Positions 9,283 to 17,279 of a stretch of 64,000 bases of DNA are shown in pieces (the first letter of the stretch is position 1; each line of letters starts with the position of its first letter). A program made the translations under genes and the position numbers. Below the pieces are notes generated by a model. The model saw only the letters and a program-made list of their open reading frames with translations. It had not been told where the DNA came from and did not search any database. This DNA is from a virus: the IMG/VR virus record IMGVR_UViG_3300024346_007254, positions 1-64,000 of that record; one strand, 5' to 3'.

Positions 9283-10024
9283 TTCCAGCTTTTTGTTTTC
9301 CCCAATTGCGTTCTTCACACCAAAAACATTCTCCGCATTCTGGAACAAACTGTCCCTCAACATAATTTTCGTATGTTAGATCATCCCATTCCTGTTCACA
9401 GCTACGTGTTGTATTAAGTAAATCGAGTACATTATTATTAGCGTACTGCTTAATAATCCAATCTTTTTCAGTTAATCTAAATGGTGTTAAGAACCATCCA
9501 TTTTCATCTGCGCTTGCAAGAGTATCTATTTCGTATTTTGGAGTGTCCCTTGCAAGAACTCTGCGGGAGTGCTCTAGTCCTGTAGGATTTTTTGTAGTAG
9601 CATTATATATTGCATCATACTTATTTTGAAATTGAAGATAACGACTATAGCTTACCCCTATAACAACATCGCCTGCGCGGCCATTAATTGGTCCGGCAGC
9701 ACTGAGCTCAAGTTCCGGAGGCATATACATAGTATGTCTTTCTCCAATAATTTCTGGAAATCTATTCTTGAGCCAATTATAAACATTTTCTGCAATACTG
9801 TATTGCCAAGGACGTGTTTTCCACATACGGATATATGATAACACATCAACTTGACAATCGTAGTTGTTTTCTTCAATAATTTTACAAACTAAAAATGCTA
9901 ATATTGCACTGTCTGCGCCGCCACTTAAATTAATAACTACCTTTTTCCATTTAGGATTTACTGGTATTGGAAGACCGTCGACGTTGTGCGTTTCTAAATT
10001 AGTGCTATTATATAATTTTTCCAT
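9275..10024 (-). CDS. QueC-like PP-loop ATPase
   Basis: This 249-residue protein has SGGADS at residues 34-39 and the C-terminal metal-site pattern TRSC (C209), C230, C233, C236 (CxECFWC-x-ER). The spacing from the SC pair to the first cysteine of the CxxCxxC block is the same as in the two other PP-loop proteins of the window. 'RMWKTRPWQ' is shared with the copy at 23952. It is the last gene of the 16077-to-9275 minus operon, 9 bp after a type-B rSAM gene. Substrate unknown; an amide- or nitrile-forming step on an activated carboxylate is the family expectation. Confidence 0.82.
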   Translation of the reverse strand: MEKLYNSTNLETHNVDGLPIPVNPKWKKVVINLSGGADSAILAFLVCKIIEENNYDCQVDVLSYIRMWKTRPWQYSIAENVYNWLKNRFPEIIGERHTMYMPPELELSAAGPINGRAGDVVIGVSYSRYLQFQNKYDAIYNATTKNPTGLEHSRRVLARDTPKYEIDTLASADENGWFLTPFRLTEKDWIIKQYANNNVLDLLNTTRSCEQEWDDLTYENYVEGQFVPECGECFWCEERNWGKQKAGIK

Positions 10025-10033
10025 TTTATTTCC

Positions 10034-11113
10034 TTATTTAAACTGTGCAGCAAACGGATCAAACTCTGCTCCACATTTCATAGAACATACTTTTAGCTTA
10101 CCTGATGCACAAGTCGGCTTATTCCAACTTGCTTGTATAGAATCAAATATTCCAGTATCAAACACTGCACGTAGACCATGTATCTTAGCGTTAACTGCAT
10201 CTTTGCCGCCTGCTTCGTCAATAAAGTCCCATACTTGTTCTACTTTTGGATCTTTGTGCCACCACTTGTACATACGACCTGCTGTCCAGCAACACGGCAT
10301 TGCCAATCCTTCTGCTGTAATAAACAAGTTGCCTTCGTCTTTTACTTTACAATTAATAGGTGCAGCATCATAATATGCGTCCATACTACCGTACTTGTCA
10401 ATAATTACATCCTGTTTCTTAAGTGCAGTGTTTTGAAACTTTTCATCAGGCTTTTTAATTTCGTTGGTTTCGTTGCCTTTGCGATCAACTGCTTGGTGCG
10501 ATTCTTTCTTTTCACTGTTAGCAGTAACAAAACGTCCTGTCTTCTTTGCAACGAACCTCTCAAATCCCATTTCTTTACTTAATGCTTCGGCTTCTTCTAC
10601 TTGGTGCTGGTTATGTTCGAAGATGAGGAAGTCCCAACGGGCTCTGCCTCCTGCTGCAATAAAAGCTCGCATTGAGCGTTGCACGTTGTCCCAATTAACG
10701 TTTTGCCTATATATATGGTTGGTATCAGCAAGACCATCCACACTAAAAATGACAGCGCCGCAACGCCCAAAAACGGCTGCAAGTTCTCTCCACCATGTTT
10801 CATTCTTCGCTCCTGCGTTAGTGTTCATACTCAACCACATGTCTTTATTATGACTGCGAAAGTATTCAAAAATTTCTAATGTATCTCTAGCAACAATTGG
10901 ATCACCTAAGTTGCCGCACATATACAATGTCTTAAGCTGCTTGATAAAGCTGGGCTCAAACATTACTTTAATGTCGTCAAGTGTAAGTTCGCTCAAGTCG
11001 ATGTGCGGATTAACTGCTCCGCCGTTTTGATTACGGTCACACATCGGACAAGCTGCTTGACAATTCTGTGTGTTTTCTAAATGAATTACTCTAATATCTT
11101 CGTACTTGTACAT
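10034..11113 (-). CDS. Radical SAM/SPASM-like protein, type B
   Basis: A 359-residue protein beginning 'KYEDIRVIHLENTQNCQ', with C18, C22, C25 in CQAACPMC. The GGE position is CGNLGDP. 'FSVDGLADTNHIYRQN' and 'FEHNQHQVEEA' are conserved with the gene at 27830, its nearest relative. The C-terminal cysteines INCK, MPCCW and CSMKC form the SPASM-like set. It directly abuts the SGNH-like gene upstream without a gap. Function beyond radical SAM chemistry is not predictable from the sequence. Confidence 0.87.
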   Translation of the reverse strand: MYKYEDIRVIHLENTQNCQAACPMCDRNQNGGAVNPHIDLSELTLDDIKVMFEPSFIKQLKTLYMCGNLGDPIVARDTLEIFEYFRSHNKDMWLSMNTNAGAKNETWWRELAAVFGRCGAVIFSVDGLADTNHIYRQNVNWDNVQRSMRAFIAAGGRARWDFLIFEHNQHQVEEAEALSKEMGFERFVAKKTGRFVTANSEKKESHQAVDRKGNETNEIKKPDEKFQNTALKKQDVIIDKYGSMDAYYDAAPINCKVKDEGNLFITAEGLAMPCCWTAGRMYKWWHKDPKVEQVWDFIDEAGGKDAVNAKIHGLRAVFDTGIFDSIQASWNKPTCASGKLKVCSMKCGAEFDPFAAQFK

Positions 11114-11935
11114 TTATTTTAATGCCTTTAAAATTTCTGGAGCAACATAATTAGTCATAAGTTCGGTATTTCCTTTTGGTCCCATGTGGTTGCCGATGTC
11201 AGTCCAGTGTTTATCCAAAAGTCCTGTTTCTTGTACTACAAAATCAACAATGTTAATACTAGGGGCCGTGTTCTTGTCCCAAATTTGCAGCCAAGGATAA
11301 ACAAGATGGGGAATATTTTTATTTTCAATAAGCGCATGAGTATAGTATAATTGAGCCTGTATAGACTCTAGATGATGATACCCCCCTACTTCGCCTACAG
11401 CGTAGACGTTCATCTTATTAAGTAAATCAAATACCCATTTTACTTTTTTAGATATCCTATTCCCTGGCTGACTGGCTATTCCAGGATTTACCCATATTCC
11501 TCCCAAAAGTGGATCAACCCCAAATTTAGGAAGATCACTGTACGGTAACAAATAATGATTGTTGCGAGACTTATTATCACCTGTAGGATGTCTCTGCAGA
11601 TTTCTTGGATCAATTGCATTGAAGAATTTTTTAGAATTAAAAAGTAGACCTAAGCGGTGAGGAGTTGTTACTTGCCAAACAATAAAATCAGGAGTATAAT
11701 ATTCTAAATATTTTTGGATAATCATTGCTTGTGTTGCTACTGAACTACATAAAACTGATACATTGTATAATTCAAAGTCATCTAGGCCGCCTTCTTCTAA
11801 TAGATCATAAAGAATATCCGTCGGAGTTAGGTCGTATGGATTTAAATCTTCCTTTTGAAATTTCTTTAGCTTCTCTACTTTAGAACCGTATAAGCCACGT
11901 GTAAAGCTACATCCAACTACTAATATTTTTTTCAT
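11114..11935 (-). CDS. SGNH/GDSL hydrolase-like protein
   Basis: The 273-residue protein starts MKKILVVGCSFTRG, where GCS replaces the GDS of block I and keeps the serine. A late 'DKHWTDIGNHMGPKGN' segment could supply the catalytic Asp/His. Enzymes of this fold remove or transfer acyl groups, often acetyl groups of glycans, but several phage members are uncharacterised. It has no signal peptide, so it probably acts in the cytoplasm or on virion parts. Its ATG overlaps the stop of the small upstream gene as ATGA. Four further GCS-type proteins lie at 34083, 35857, 37995 and 39683. Confidence 0.6.
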   Translation of the reverse strand: MKKILVVGCSFTRGLYGSKVEKLKKFQKEDLNPYDLTPTDILYDLLEEGGLDDFELYNVSVLCSSVATQAMIIQKYLEYYTPDFIVWQVTTPHRLGLLFNSKKFFNAIDPRNLQRHPTGDNKSRNNHYLLPYSDLPKFGVDPLLGGIWVNPGIASQPGNRISKKVKWVFDLLNKMNVYAVGEVGGYHHLESIQAQLYYTHALIENKNIPHLVYPWLQIWDKNTAPSINIVDFVVQETGLLDKHWTDIGNHMGPKGNTELMTNYVAPEILKALK

Positions 11936-12156
11936 TCATCTAATACCAATTTTACTTGTTTGCCCGGACCTACTTTGCTCGGTAAATCGCCGTAACGATC
12001 TATATACCATTCAATAACAGCTTTGTACCAGTTTTGGCTATTATGATGTGCCTTTTGATTAAACTGCCATATGTTATTGTTTGTTGCTTCCATTGTACTT
12101 AGTGCTCTTGCACTTTCCGTTTGCAACTCTCTTAAACTTAAATCACTTATATCCAA
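11932..12156 (-). CDS. Small protein of unknown function (74 aa)
   Basis: Not recognised. The 74-residue product is mostly predicted-helical, with aromatic residues in the middle (NWYKAVIEWYIDRYG) and a basic C-terminal end (GPGKQVKLV). It contains no cysteine. It overlaps the upstream methyltransferase-like gene by 14 nt and the SGNH-like gene by ATGA, so it is translated as part of the operon. Being small and inside an rSAM-rich operon it could be a substrate or carrier, but it shows no leader/core layout, so this stays a guess. Confidence 0.55.
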   Translation of the reverse strand: MDISDLSLRELQTESARALSTMEATNNNIWQFNQKAHHNSQNWYKAVIEWYIDRYGDLPSKVGPGKQVKLVLDE

Positions 12157-13108
12157 TTTTCATAAACCTTGTATACTTTTCTAATTCAAGTTTTCCTTCG
12201 TAAAGAACTGTTGTCATTGGTGCAGATTTGCTGAACTCTTCGATTGACGAAGAACAGTTAACATGCTCTTCTATTTCAAAATAGTTATTACTTTGAAGTA
12301 TTACTAGTTTGCCATTGGGTATCTTTGCATACCAATCTGTAAAATTTTCAATATGTTCACAGCTTGTATTAATAATTGTATCCGGAACATCTAGCACATT
12401 GCATTCTGAGCCGTCTGCTCTCCTAACTGTGGATACGTGTTCTTCAAAATTAATCGATTGTATATCCTGTGTTGAAGCTTGGAATTTCCAATCATCGATC
12501 ACCCAAGGCTTATTGAACACTTTAGCAATGCCTTCGCATTTAAAATCAATATCAAAACTACGTATCTTGTCAACCTTTATATTTGACTCAAACAACATAA
12601 CTGCTAGAGTAGCATACCATCCTGCACATAAAAATACTGTTCCGAGATCGATTTTAGTTCTCTGAAGTTCTTCAACAAGCCATTGTTTACTTTGTAGCTG
12701 ACCTCTGCTAAAGCAATCTTCGTCTATTTCTATTTCATTAACAAAGAAATTTTTAAATGCAGCAATAAATTGCGTTTCGACATATCGGTCAAGTATAGGC
12801 CAAAGCTTCCATGTATTATCTTCGAGTACAAGTTTTCGTAAGTCGTCGTCATCGATAAGTCTAAATATACTATGCAAATTTTGTTCTGTAACAGCTTTTC
12901 TTAATTCTTCAGTATCATACTTATCAACAATACGAAACAAGCTATGTAAGTTTTTTTCTAGTACTGCTTTACGTAAGTCGTCATTGGCATTGGTCAACCT
13001 AAAAAGACTAGAAATATCTTGGTCGATGTATGTTCGTCTTAAATCTGCCAATTTTATATTAGTATAGTACAGTAATTCAAATCTATCTAATAGTTCAAAA
13101 GTTTTCAT
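12143..13108 (-). CDS. Methyltransferase-like protein with N-terminal LRK repeats
   Basis: About 321 residues from the ATG at 13108, chosen because it forms an ATGA overlap with the upstream stop; an ATG at 13123 is also possible. The N-terminal third has four repeats of 21-24 residues of the form LRKAVxEKNLHSLFRIxD. The rest aligns with the 201-residue protein at 30909: shared blocks are a 'CAGWYATLAVML' strand-loop resembling a SAM-binding motif I, 'INTSCEHI', 'LVILQSNNY' and 'EHVxC'. It is probably a class I SAM-dependent methyltransferase fold, but the glycine-rich loop is poor and activity is uncertain. Confidence 0.55.
   Translation of the reverse strand: MKTFELLDRFELLYYTNIKLADLRRTYIDQDISSLFRLTNANDDLRKAVLEKNLHSLFRIVDKYDTEELRKAVTEQNLHSIFRLIDDDDLRKLVLEDNTWKLWPILDRYVETQFIAAFKNFFVNEIEIDEDCFSRGQLQSKQWLVEELQRTKIDLGTVFLCAGWYATLAVMLFESNIKVDKIRSFDIDFKCEGIAKVFNKPWVIDDWKFQASTQDIQSINFEEHVSTVRRADGSECNVLDVPDTIINTSCEHIENFTDWYAKIPNGKLVILQSNNYFEIEEHVNCSSSIEEFSKSAPMTTVLYEGKLELEKYTRFMKIGYK
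12773..13042 (-). repeat. Four tandem protein repeats (LRK...SLFRL unit)
   Basis: Four consecutive units of 22, 24, 21 and about 23 codons begin LRRTY, LRKAV, LRKAV and LRKLV and end in an SLFRL/SIFRL/WPIL block with acidic residues. The last unit is the most diverged. The units are similar in protein but not identical in DNA, so the expansion is old. The paralogous protein at 30909 lacks them. Confidence 0.7.
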
Positions 13109-13818
13109 AGAGTTAGTTTCCATTTCTCTTTATTATAACACGCATAGCACACACCGTCAATCAATAATTTGTCATTTGTTATTTCGTATCTTACTGGCGG
13201 ATCTGCTTTTGTTGGGTTAGCATAGAACGGACAATGATCGGTTAGCTCTTTAAAAAATGTATTTGCGGGCGCTGATCTTCTGTAAACGCCCGGCGAATCC
13301 GAAAGTGCTGTACTATCAACTGCAAAGTTCATGCCAACAACTTCGGCAACTTCGGTATCTTGTGGAGAAATACATTCAACTGGAAATTTCTTTTTAAACT
13401 TTCCTACAAAGTCTGTAATAACTACAGGCACTGGTTTATTGTACAACTCAGCTACCATTAATCGAGTGCCGCCAGGATGTATTGCAATGTTCATCTTTCC
13501 AAACCAACTTAAACTTACCGGGGAAGTAATTCCAACTCCTGTTTTAATATCGTCGATGATTTTTGATAGAGCATTTAGCTTTCCGATGTGACTGTCATTT
13601 AGCCATGCTTCGTTGCTAAGAACAACATTACTATCTGCAAATAACGAATTAATTAGCCTTGATAGATACATATCGCTGTTATCGTCTGTAAAAGTTTTAC
13701 TAATTTCTGCTAAAGTTAAAAATGATATATAAGTTTTTGTGCCATGAAAATTATCAAACTCATTAGTTAACTCTACAAAATGCTGATAATCTTTTACAGT
13801 ATGAACTTGTAAATCCAT
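13105..13818 (-). CDS. Protein of unknown function (237 aa)
   Basis: Not recognised. The central part contains 'SLSWFGKMNIAIHPGGTRLM', a strand-rich stretch with a possible HPGGTR ligand motif, and the C-terminus has a CYACYNK pair of cysteines. No signal peptide or membrane segment. It overlaps the upstream rSAM gene by 1 nt and the downstream methyltransferase-like gene by 4 or 19 nt, so it belongs to the 16077-to-9275 operon and may act with the rSAM at 13818. Confidence 0.5.
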   Translation of the reverse strand: MDLQVHTVKDYQHFVELTNEFDNFHGTKTYISFLTLAEISKTFTDDNSDMYLSRLINSLFADSNVVLSNEAWLNDSHIGKLNALSKIIDDIKTGVGITSPVSLSWFGKMNIAIHPGGTRLMVAELYNKPVPVVITDFVGKFKKKFPVECISPQDTEVAEVVGMNFAVDSTALSDSPGVYRRSAPANTFFKELTDHCPFYANPTKADPPVRYEITNDKLLIDGVCYACYNKEKWKLTL

Positions 13819-14789
13819 TATTGCTTTACCTCTATTGTAGTTCCTAACATCTGACCAACTTTTGCTTTTGGACTGTTACTCCAAACTAACACTTCGGCGT
13901 CGTCATATAAAAAGTCGCAATCTTTGCAATAAGAAATTTCATCAAATCTTCCTTCTGCATGTTTGGTTCGTAGTTCGTTGTACAAGTCTCCAAAGTATAT
14001 TTCTTCAAAGCTTTGTGTATCGAAGTGCCCGAGCACACTTGCACTCTCGGTAGGCGGTCCGAGCACTTGACAACAAGGCGTTACGGCTGCGCGATGCCCG
14101 TTAATCCCACCTGCTCGTATTGTAAGTTCGTCTGCTGCTGGACGACCGCAACTACGACGTTCTCCTTTTCGTCCATACTCCGGAGAATAGTTTCCGCTCC
14201 AGTTATGCATCTTCCATATAAAGCCTTCGGTACCAACAGGATATACAAAGTTGTTTTGGTATTGTTCAACTTCATAGTCCACTTGTGTTGGATCTAATAT
14301 AAGGTGATAACTGTCAAGATCGCACTTGCTATTTGTTTCTTTAATATATGCTTTTGCTTGTGTTGCATTATTATAAATCAAGTCCCAATTGTCAACGTCC
14401 ATCCATTTAGCATATGTTTCTCTATTGTACCCAATAACACTAAAACGAAACAGCGTTAATCCTGCATCAATACTGTCTTTCATAAGTCTATCTGAAAACT
14501 TACTTCCATTGCTGTAAATAAAGCTTGGCAAGCCACGGCGTGTACATGCTTCGATATATGCAGGAAGGTCTGCTGCCATTGTAGGTTCGCCGCTGCCTTC
14601 TAAATTGATAACAGGCTTTCCATACTTTGGAGTAATTTGATCTAAGATTTCTTCAAACTGCTTGAGTGGCATCTTACGCAAGAATTGTTTCTCTCGGCCG
14701 GGATTAGATTGCGGACACATCTGGCAAGTATAGTTGCAGCCGCCAAATATTTCAATTACAACTCTTTGTAAATTTACATCAGGATTCAT
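13818..14789 (-). CDS. Radical SAM/SPASM protein
   Basis: A 323-residue protein with C18, C22, C25 in CNYTCQMC and a normal-looking GSGEP motif in the next strand (NLEGSGEPTMAADL). It resembles ordinary bacterial SPASM proteins more than the other type-B genes: it lacks the CGxxGDP block and the 'HN-x-HQ' signature. The C-terminal cysteines are a CGRP entry, TPCC and CKDC, with an 'SFEEIYFGDLYNELR' helix typical of SPASM domains. It overlaps the glycosyltransferase-like gene upstream by 11 nt. Confidence 0.87.
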   Translation of the reverse strand: MNPDVNLQRVVIEIFGGCNYTCQMCPQSNPGREKQFLRKMPLKQFEEILDQITPKYGKPVINLEGSGEPTMAADLPAYIEACTRRGLPSFIYSNGSKFSDRLMKDSIDAGLTLFRFSVIGYNRETYAKWMDVDNWDLIYNNATQAKAYIKETNSKCDLDSYHLILDPTQVDYEVEQYQNNFVYPVGTEGFIWKMHNWSGNYSPEYGRKGERRSCGRPAADELTIRAGGINGHRAAVTPCCQVLGPPTESASVLGHFDTQSFEEIYFGDLYNELRTKHAEGRFDEISYCKDCDFLYDDAEVLVWSNSPKAKVGQMLGTTIEVKQ

Positions 14790-16077
14790 TAAATTTTTCT
14801 CTTAACCAATTAAAGTCATTAATCTTCTTTAATGCTTCTTTATCGTTCTGATTTCTTGCGCCATAAGCTGCGCCAGCTTTGGCGCCAGCTAATGCATATT
14901 TACCAAACGGGCGATCTTCGCCTACAGTACACCATGTTTGCAAACGAGTTTGTGTTTCTTCATCTTTTTGTCTGTCAATAACTTTAGAGGAAAGCTTAAC
15001 GCATTCTCTAAATGCACTTTTCCATGTATTATACGGATCGGTATTAAATCCAGTTATGTTGCTAATCTCTTGTACTGCTCTAAACTTGCTGCTAATGCTA
15101 GTTGTCATATCGGGCTTAGATAAGTCCATGTTAACTGTCATTTCGGTTGGCAACAACTTTACACCACCATACCCGTACACCAATCCATTAATAGGATTCT
15201 GGCTGCGCCATACATGAACAATATCTTGATCCCATTTTGGAGCCAAATAATCAAACTTAAAACCGTCTACAATTAGTGCGTCAGCATCTACTACCCAGAA
15301 CATGCTGGTCCTGCATAGCTTTGCTGCTTCAATGTGTGCGTTGTGTATGCCCTTAACACCATGTACACGCTTTGCACGTGGTGCAATCTGCAATAGCTTT
15401 TCGTAGTTTTCGTCTGCATTAGGTTCTTCATAACTCATAAACACTATGTCGTATTCTGTTGGGTTTGCAACAAACTTGAGTTCGTATTCTCTTCTAGTAA
15501 ACTTTGCATCTTTGCTGCACAATACAATACCGTCTTGATGTATTCCGTTAACGTAAGAATGATTAACTTTTCTGTCATATGATTCGTGGTGACTGAAATA
15601 CTTGTCAAATGCAACGTTGCAAGAAGGAGTAATGCCATTAGTAATAATCCAAAACATTTGATACGTTGATTTGTTTAGGGCATCTAAATAATCATCGTAT
15701 GTATTTGTGTGAAAAATTTCATAAGGTGCTGGAACACTAGCAGTAACGTCTACTTCTTTTTTATTCATAAAAAAACGATAGTTGAATTCTCTACTAGTGA
15801 TTGGTGCATGTTTTGGGACTAGTGCTATTCCGTCATACGTCTCGCCATTTTTAAACGTATGTATGTACTCTGTACTCCATTCATCAAGCCGAAAATCAAA
15901 TTGAAACTTGTCATCAACAATAACATCGTCGTATACTGTCCAAAAGAAATCGGTTAATGAAATACGCTGGGCTTCATGGAACGAGGATGCCCGCTTTGCC
16001 AAAGGAAAGCGTTTTTTAAGCTTTGCCCATTCTGGATTATCATAGTTAGTTGGCTGAATAAACACGATATCATACAT
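14779..16077 (-). CDS. Multi-domain glycosyltransferase-like protein
   Basis: 432 residues from the ATG at 16077 (MYDIVFIQP), which lies 7 nt below a perfect sigma-70 -10 box; the longer frame from 16113 would start within the promoter. It appears to hold three related segments: 'YDIVF' at the start and again in the last half, and paired 'DGI-x-L...TSREFNYRF / TRREYELKF' blocks. The last segment (YDIVFMSYEEPNADENY, AKRVHG, VDADALIVD, GLVYGYGG) matches the stand-alone 309-residue protein at 44143. VDAD could be the metal site of a GT-A fold. Sugar donor and acceptor are unknown. Confidence 0.55.
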   Translation of the reverse strand: MYDIVFIQPTNYDNPEWAKLKKRFPLAKRASSFHEAQRISLTDFFWTVYDDVIVDDKFQFDFRLDEWSTEYIHTFKNGETYDGIALVPKHAPITSREFNYRFFMNKKEVDVTASVPAPYEIFHTNTYDDYLDALNKSTYQMFWIITNGITPSCNVAFDKYFSHHESYDRKVNHSYVNGIHQDGIVLCSKDAKFTRREYELKFVANPTEYDIVFMSYEEPNADENYEKLLQIAPRAKRVHGVKGIHNAHIEAAKLCRTSMFWVVDADALIVDGFKFDYLAPKWDQDIVHVWRSQNPINGLVYGYGGVKLLPTEMTVNMDLSKPDMTTSISSKFRAVQEISNITGFNTDPYNTWKSAFRECVKLSSKVIDRQKDEETQTRLQTWCTVGEDRPFGKYALAGAKAGAAYGARNQNDKEALKKINDFNWLREKFNES

Positions 16078-16084
16078 ATACTTA

Positions 16085-16113
16085 ATTATAACATAATAGA
16101 TTTGCCGTGTCAA
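16085..16113 (-). promoter_or_regulatory. Consensus sigma-70 promoter
   Basis: On the minus strand TTGACA (16113-16108), a 17-bp spacer and TATAAT (16090-16085) form a perfect host-type promoter for the eight-gene operon 16077-to-9275. The ATG begins 7 nt after the -10 box, so the message should start at or next to the start codon. It is back to back with a phage late promoter on the other strand 8 bp away. Confidence 0.75.
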
Positions 16114-16120
16114 CTTATTG

Positions 16121-16128
16121 AATAAATA
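16121..16128 (+). promoter_or_regulatory. T4-type late promoter
   Basis: AATAAATA, a full match to NATAAATA, is followed by exactly 5 nt and the ATG of the fibre-like gene at 16134. There is no room for a Shine-Dalgarno leader. The start site expected for a late promoter falls at the A of the ATG. Confidence 0.6.
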
Positions 16129-16133
16129 TTGTA

Positions 16134-17279
16134 ATGATATATGATGGTGGAACTTACAGAATAAATATTGAAGGTGAAGATAGCACCGTAATTCTCGATT
16201 CGTCTACAAACACAATCAAAGCGAATTTAGTAGACATTAATAATCAAACAGCGTTTAATCCAATTAATAGAGAATTTAACGGCGACTTTGTTGGAAATTT
16301 TCGCGGTAACATTGTAAACAGCCAAGGCGACAAACTTTACAACTGGAAAACGCAACAATTAAAAGCTAACATTATAAGCAATGACGGAATCATTTCGTAT
16401 AACTCCGACGCTAACGAATTTTACGGCAAGTTTGTTGGCACACATCTTGGAGATATTGTTAACCAACAAAACGAAATAGTTTACAATGCAGATCAAAGAT
16501 CTTTGTCCGCAAGTCTAAGAAGCATTAATGGCGATCTAGCTTATGACGCAAGTACAAATACTATCATGGCAAATTTTAGTGGAAAGATTATCAATAGTAT
16601 TAATGTTAGTGTACGGAATTCAACAAGTACAAAAACGTTAGTTGATGTAATAAGCGAGACTGTACATGCCCGTGTAATTGGAAATGTTATTTCTAACGAC
16701 GGAGAAACTATAGTTAATGCTACTAGAAACTCCGTTAAGACCAAAACCGTAAAAACTGCAAATCTACGTCCATGGGAATATGACACCGGACTTACTATTG
16801 GACAAAACAACAGCGACCTAACCTTAATATCTGGAAAAAATGGAATTGACATTGTAAAACAAGATCATAGCGATTCTCTCTCACAACGCAACCGAATTAA
16901 TTTTATAACCGATCTTAACGCTGCGTTGAATGAGCGGCTATTAGCAAGTATCGAAGGTACCGGAATTCACAACGGAGAATTATACCAAGGCGGGGTGTTA
17001 GCTTTTGGCATAGACAAAGACTTTAAGGCAAAGGGCGAATTTAGCAGTATTCCTTCTTGGTTTGGAGTGTTTGTTAATGACGGTAGTGCTCCAACTTATG
17101 GAATCGAGAACGCACTAACTCAAAGTTTAATATTTGATCATACTGGCATTTTAAATATTCCAGTATTGAAACTTAGAGGTAAACAGCCAAAAAACCCCGA
17201 AGAGGGTACTATTATCTTTAATAAAAAGCTTAAAAAGTTTCAAGGATATACTGGCGACGAGTGGGTTAATTTACATTAA
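16134..17279 (+). CDS. Fibre-like virion protein
   Basis: This 381-residue protein is made largely of short beta-type repeats of the pattern 'G-I-x-N-x2-G-x3-YN ... F-x-G-x-F-x-G', for example GDFVGNFRGNIVN and GKFVGTHLGDIVN, over roughly residues 40-200. The C-terminus 'GTIIFNKKLKKFQGY' followed by DEWVNL is typical of the end of phage fibre and short-tail-fibre proteins. It sits within the biosynthetic genes, far from the main fibre block, under its own late promoter. A 2OG-oxygenase-like gene follows with a TAATG overlap, so the pair is probably co-expressed. Confidence 0.65.
   Translation: MIYDGGTYRINIEGEDSTVILDSSTNTIKANLVDINNQTAFNPINREFNGDFVGNFRGNIVNSQGDKLYNWKTQQLKANIISNDGIISYNSDANEFYGKFVGTHLGDIVNQQNEIVYNADQRSLSASLRSINGDLAYDASTNTIMANFSGKIINSINVSVRNSTSTKTLVDVISETVHARVIGNVISNDGETIVNATRNSVKTKTVKTANLRPWEYDTGLTIGQNNSDLTLISGKNGIDIVKQDHSDSLSQRNRINFITDLNAALNERLLASIEGTGIHNGELYQGGVLAFGIDKDFKAKGEFSSIPSWFGVFVNDGSAPTYGIENALTQSLIFDHTGILNIPVLKLRGKQPKNPEEGTIIFNKKLKKFQGYTGDEWVNLH

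Noticed and set aside
9864-10373. A 169-codon plus-strand frame with an 'ALSAPPLKL' segment, which also appears in the 5' extension of the minus frame at 23911-24076
   Set aside because: Both are antisense readings of the PP-loop SGGADSA region of the QueC-like genes; the shared peptide reflects conserved coding DNA on the other strand.
10464-10853. A 129-codon plus-strand frame and similar long antisense frames inside rSAM genes
   Set aside because: They lie wholly inside well-supported minus-strand genes, have no start context and no recognisable motifs.
11932-12156. RiPP precursor gene
   Set aside because: No cysteine/serine-rich core, no GG or similar leader cleavage site and no repeated core; kept only as a weak candidate in the findings.
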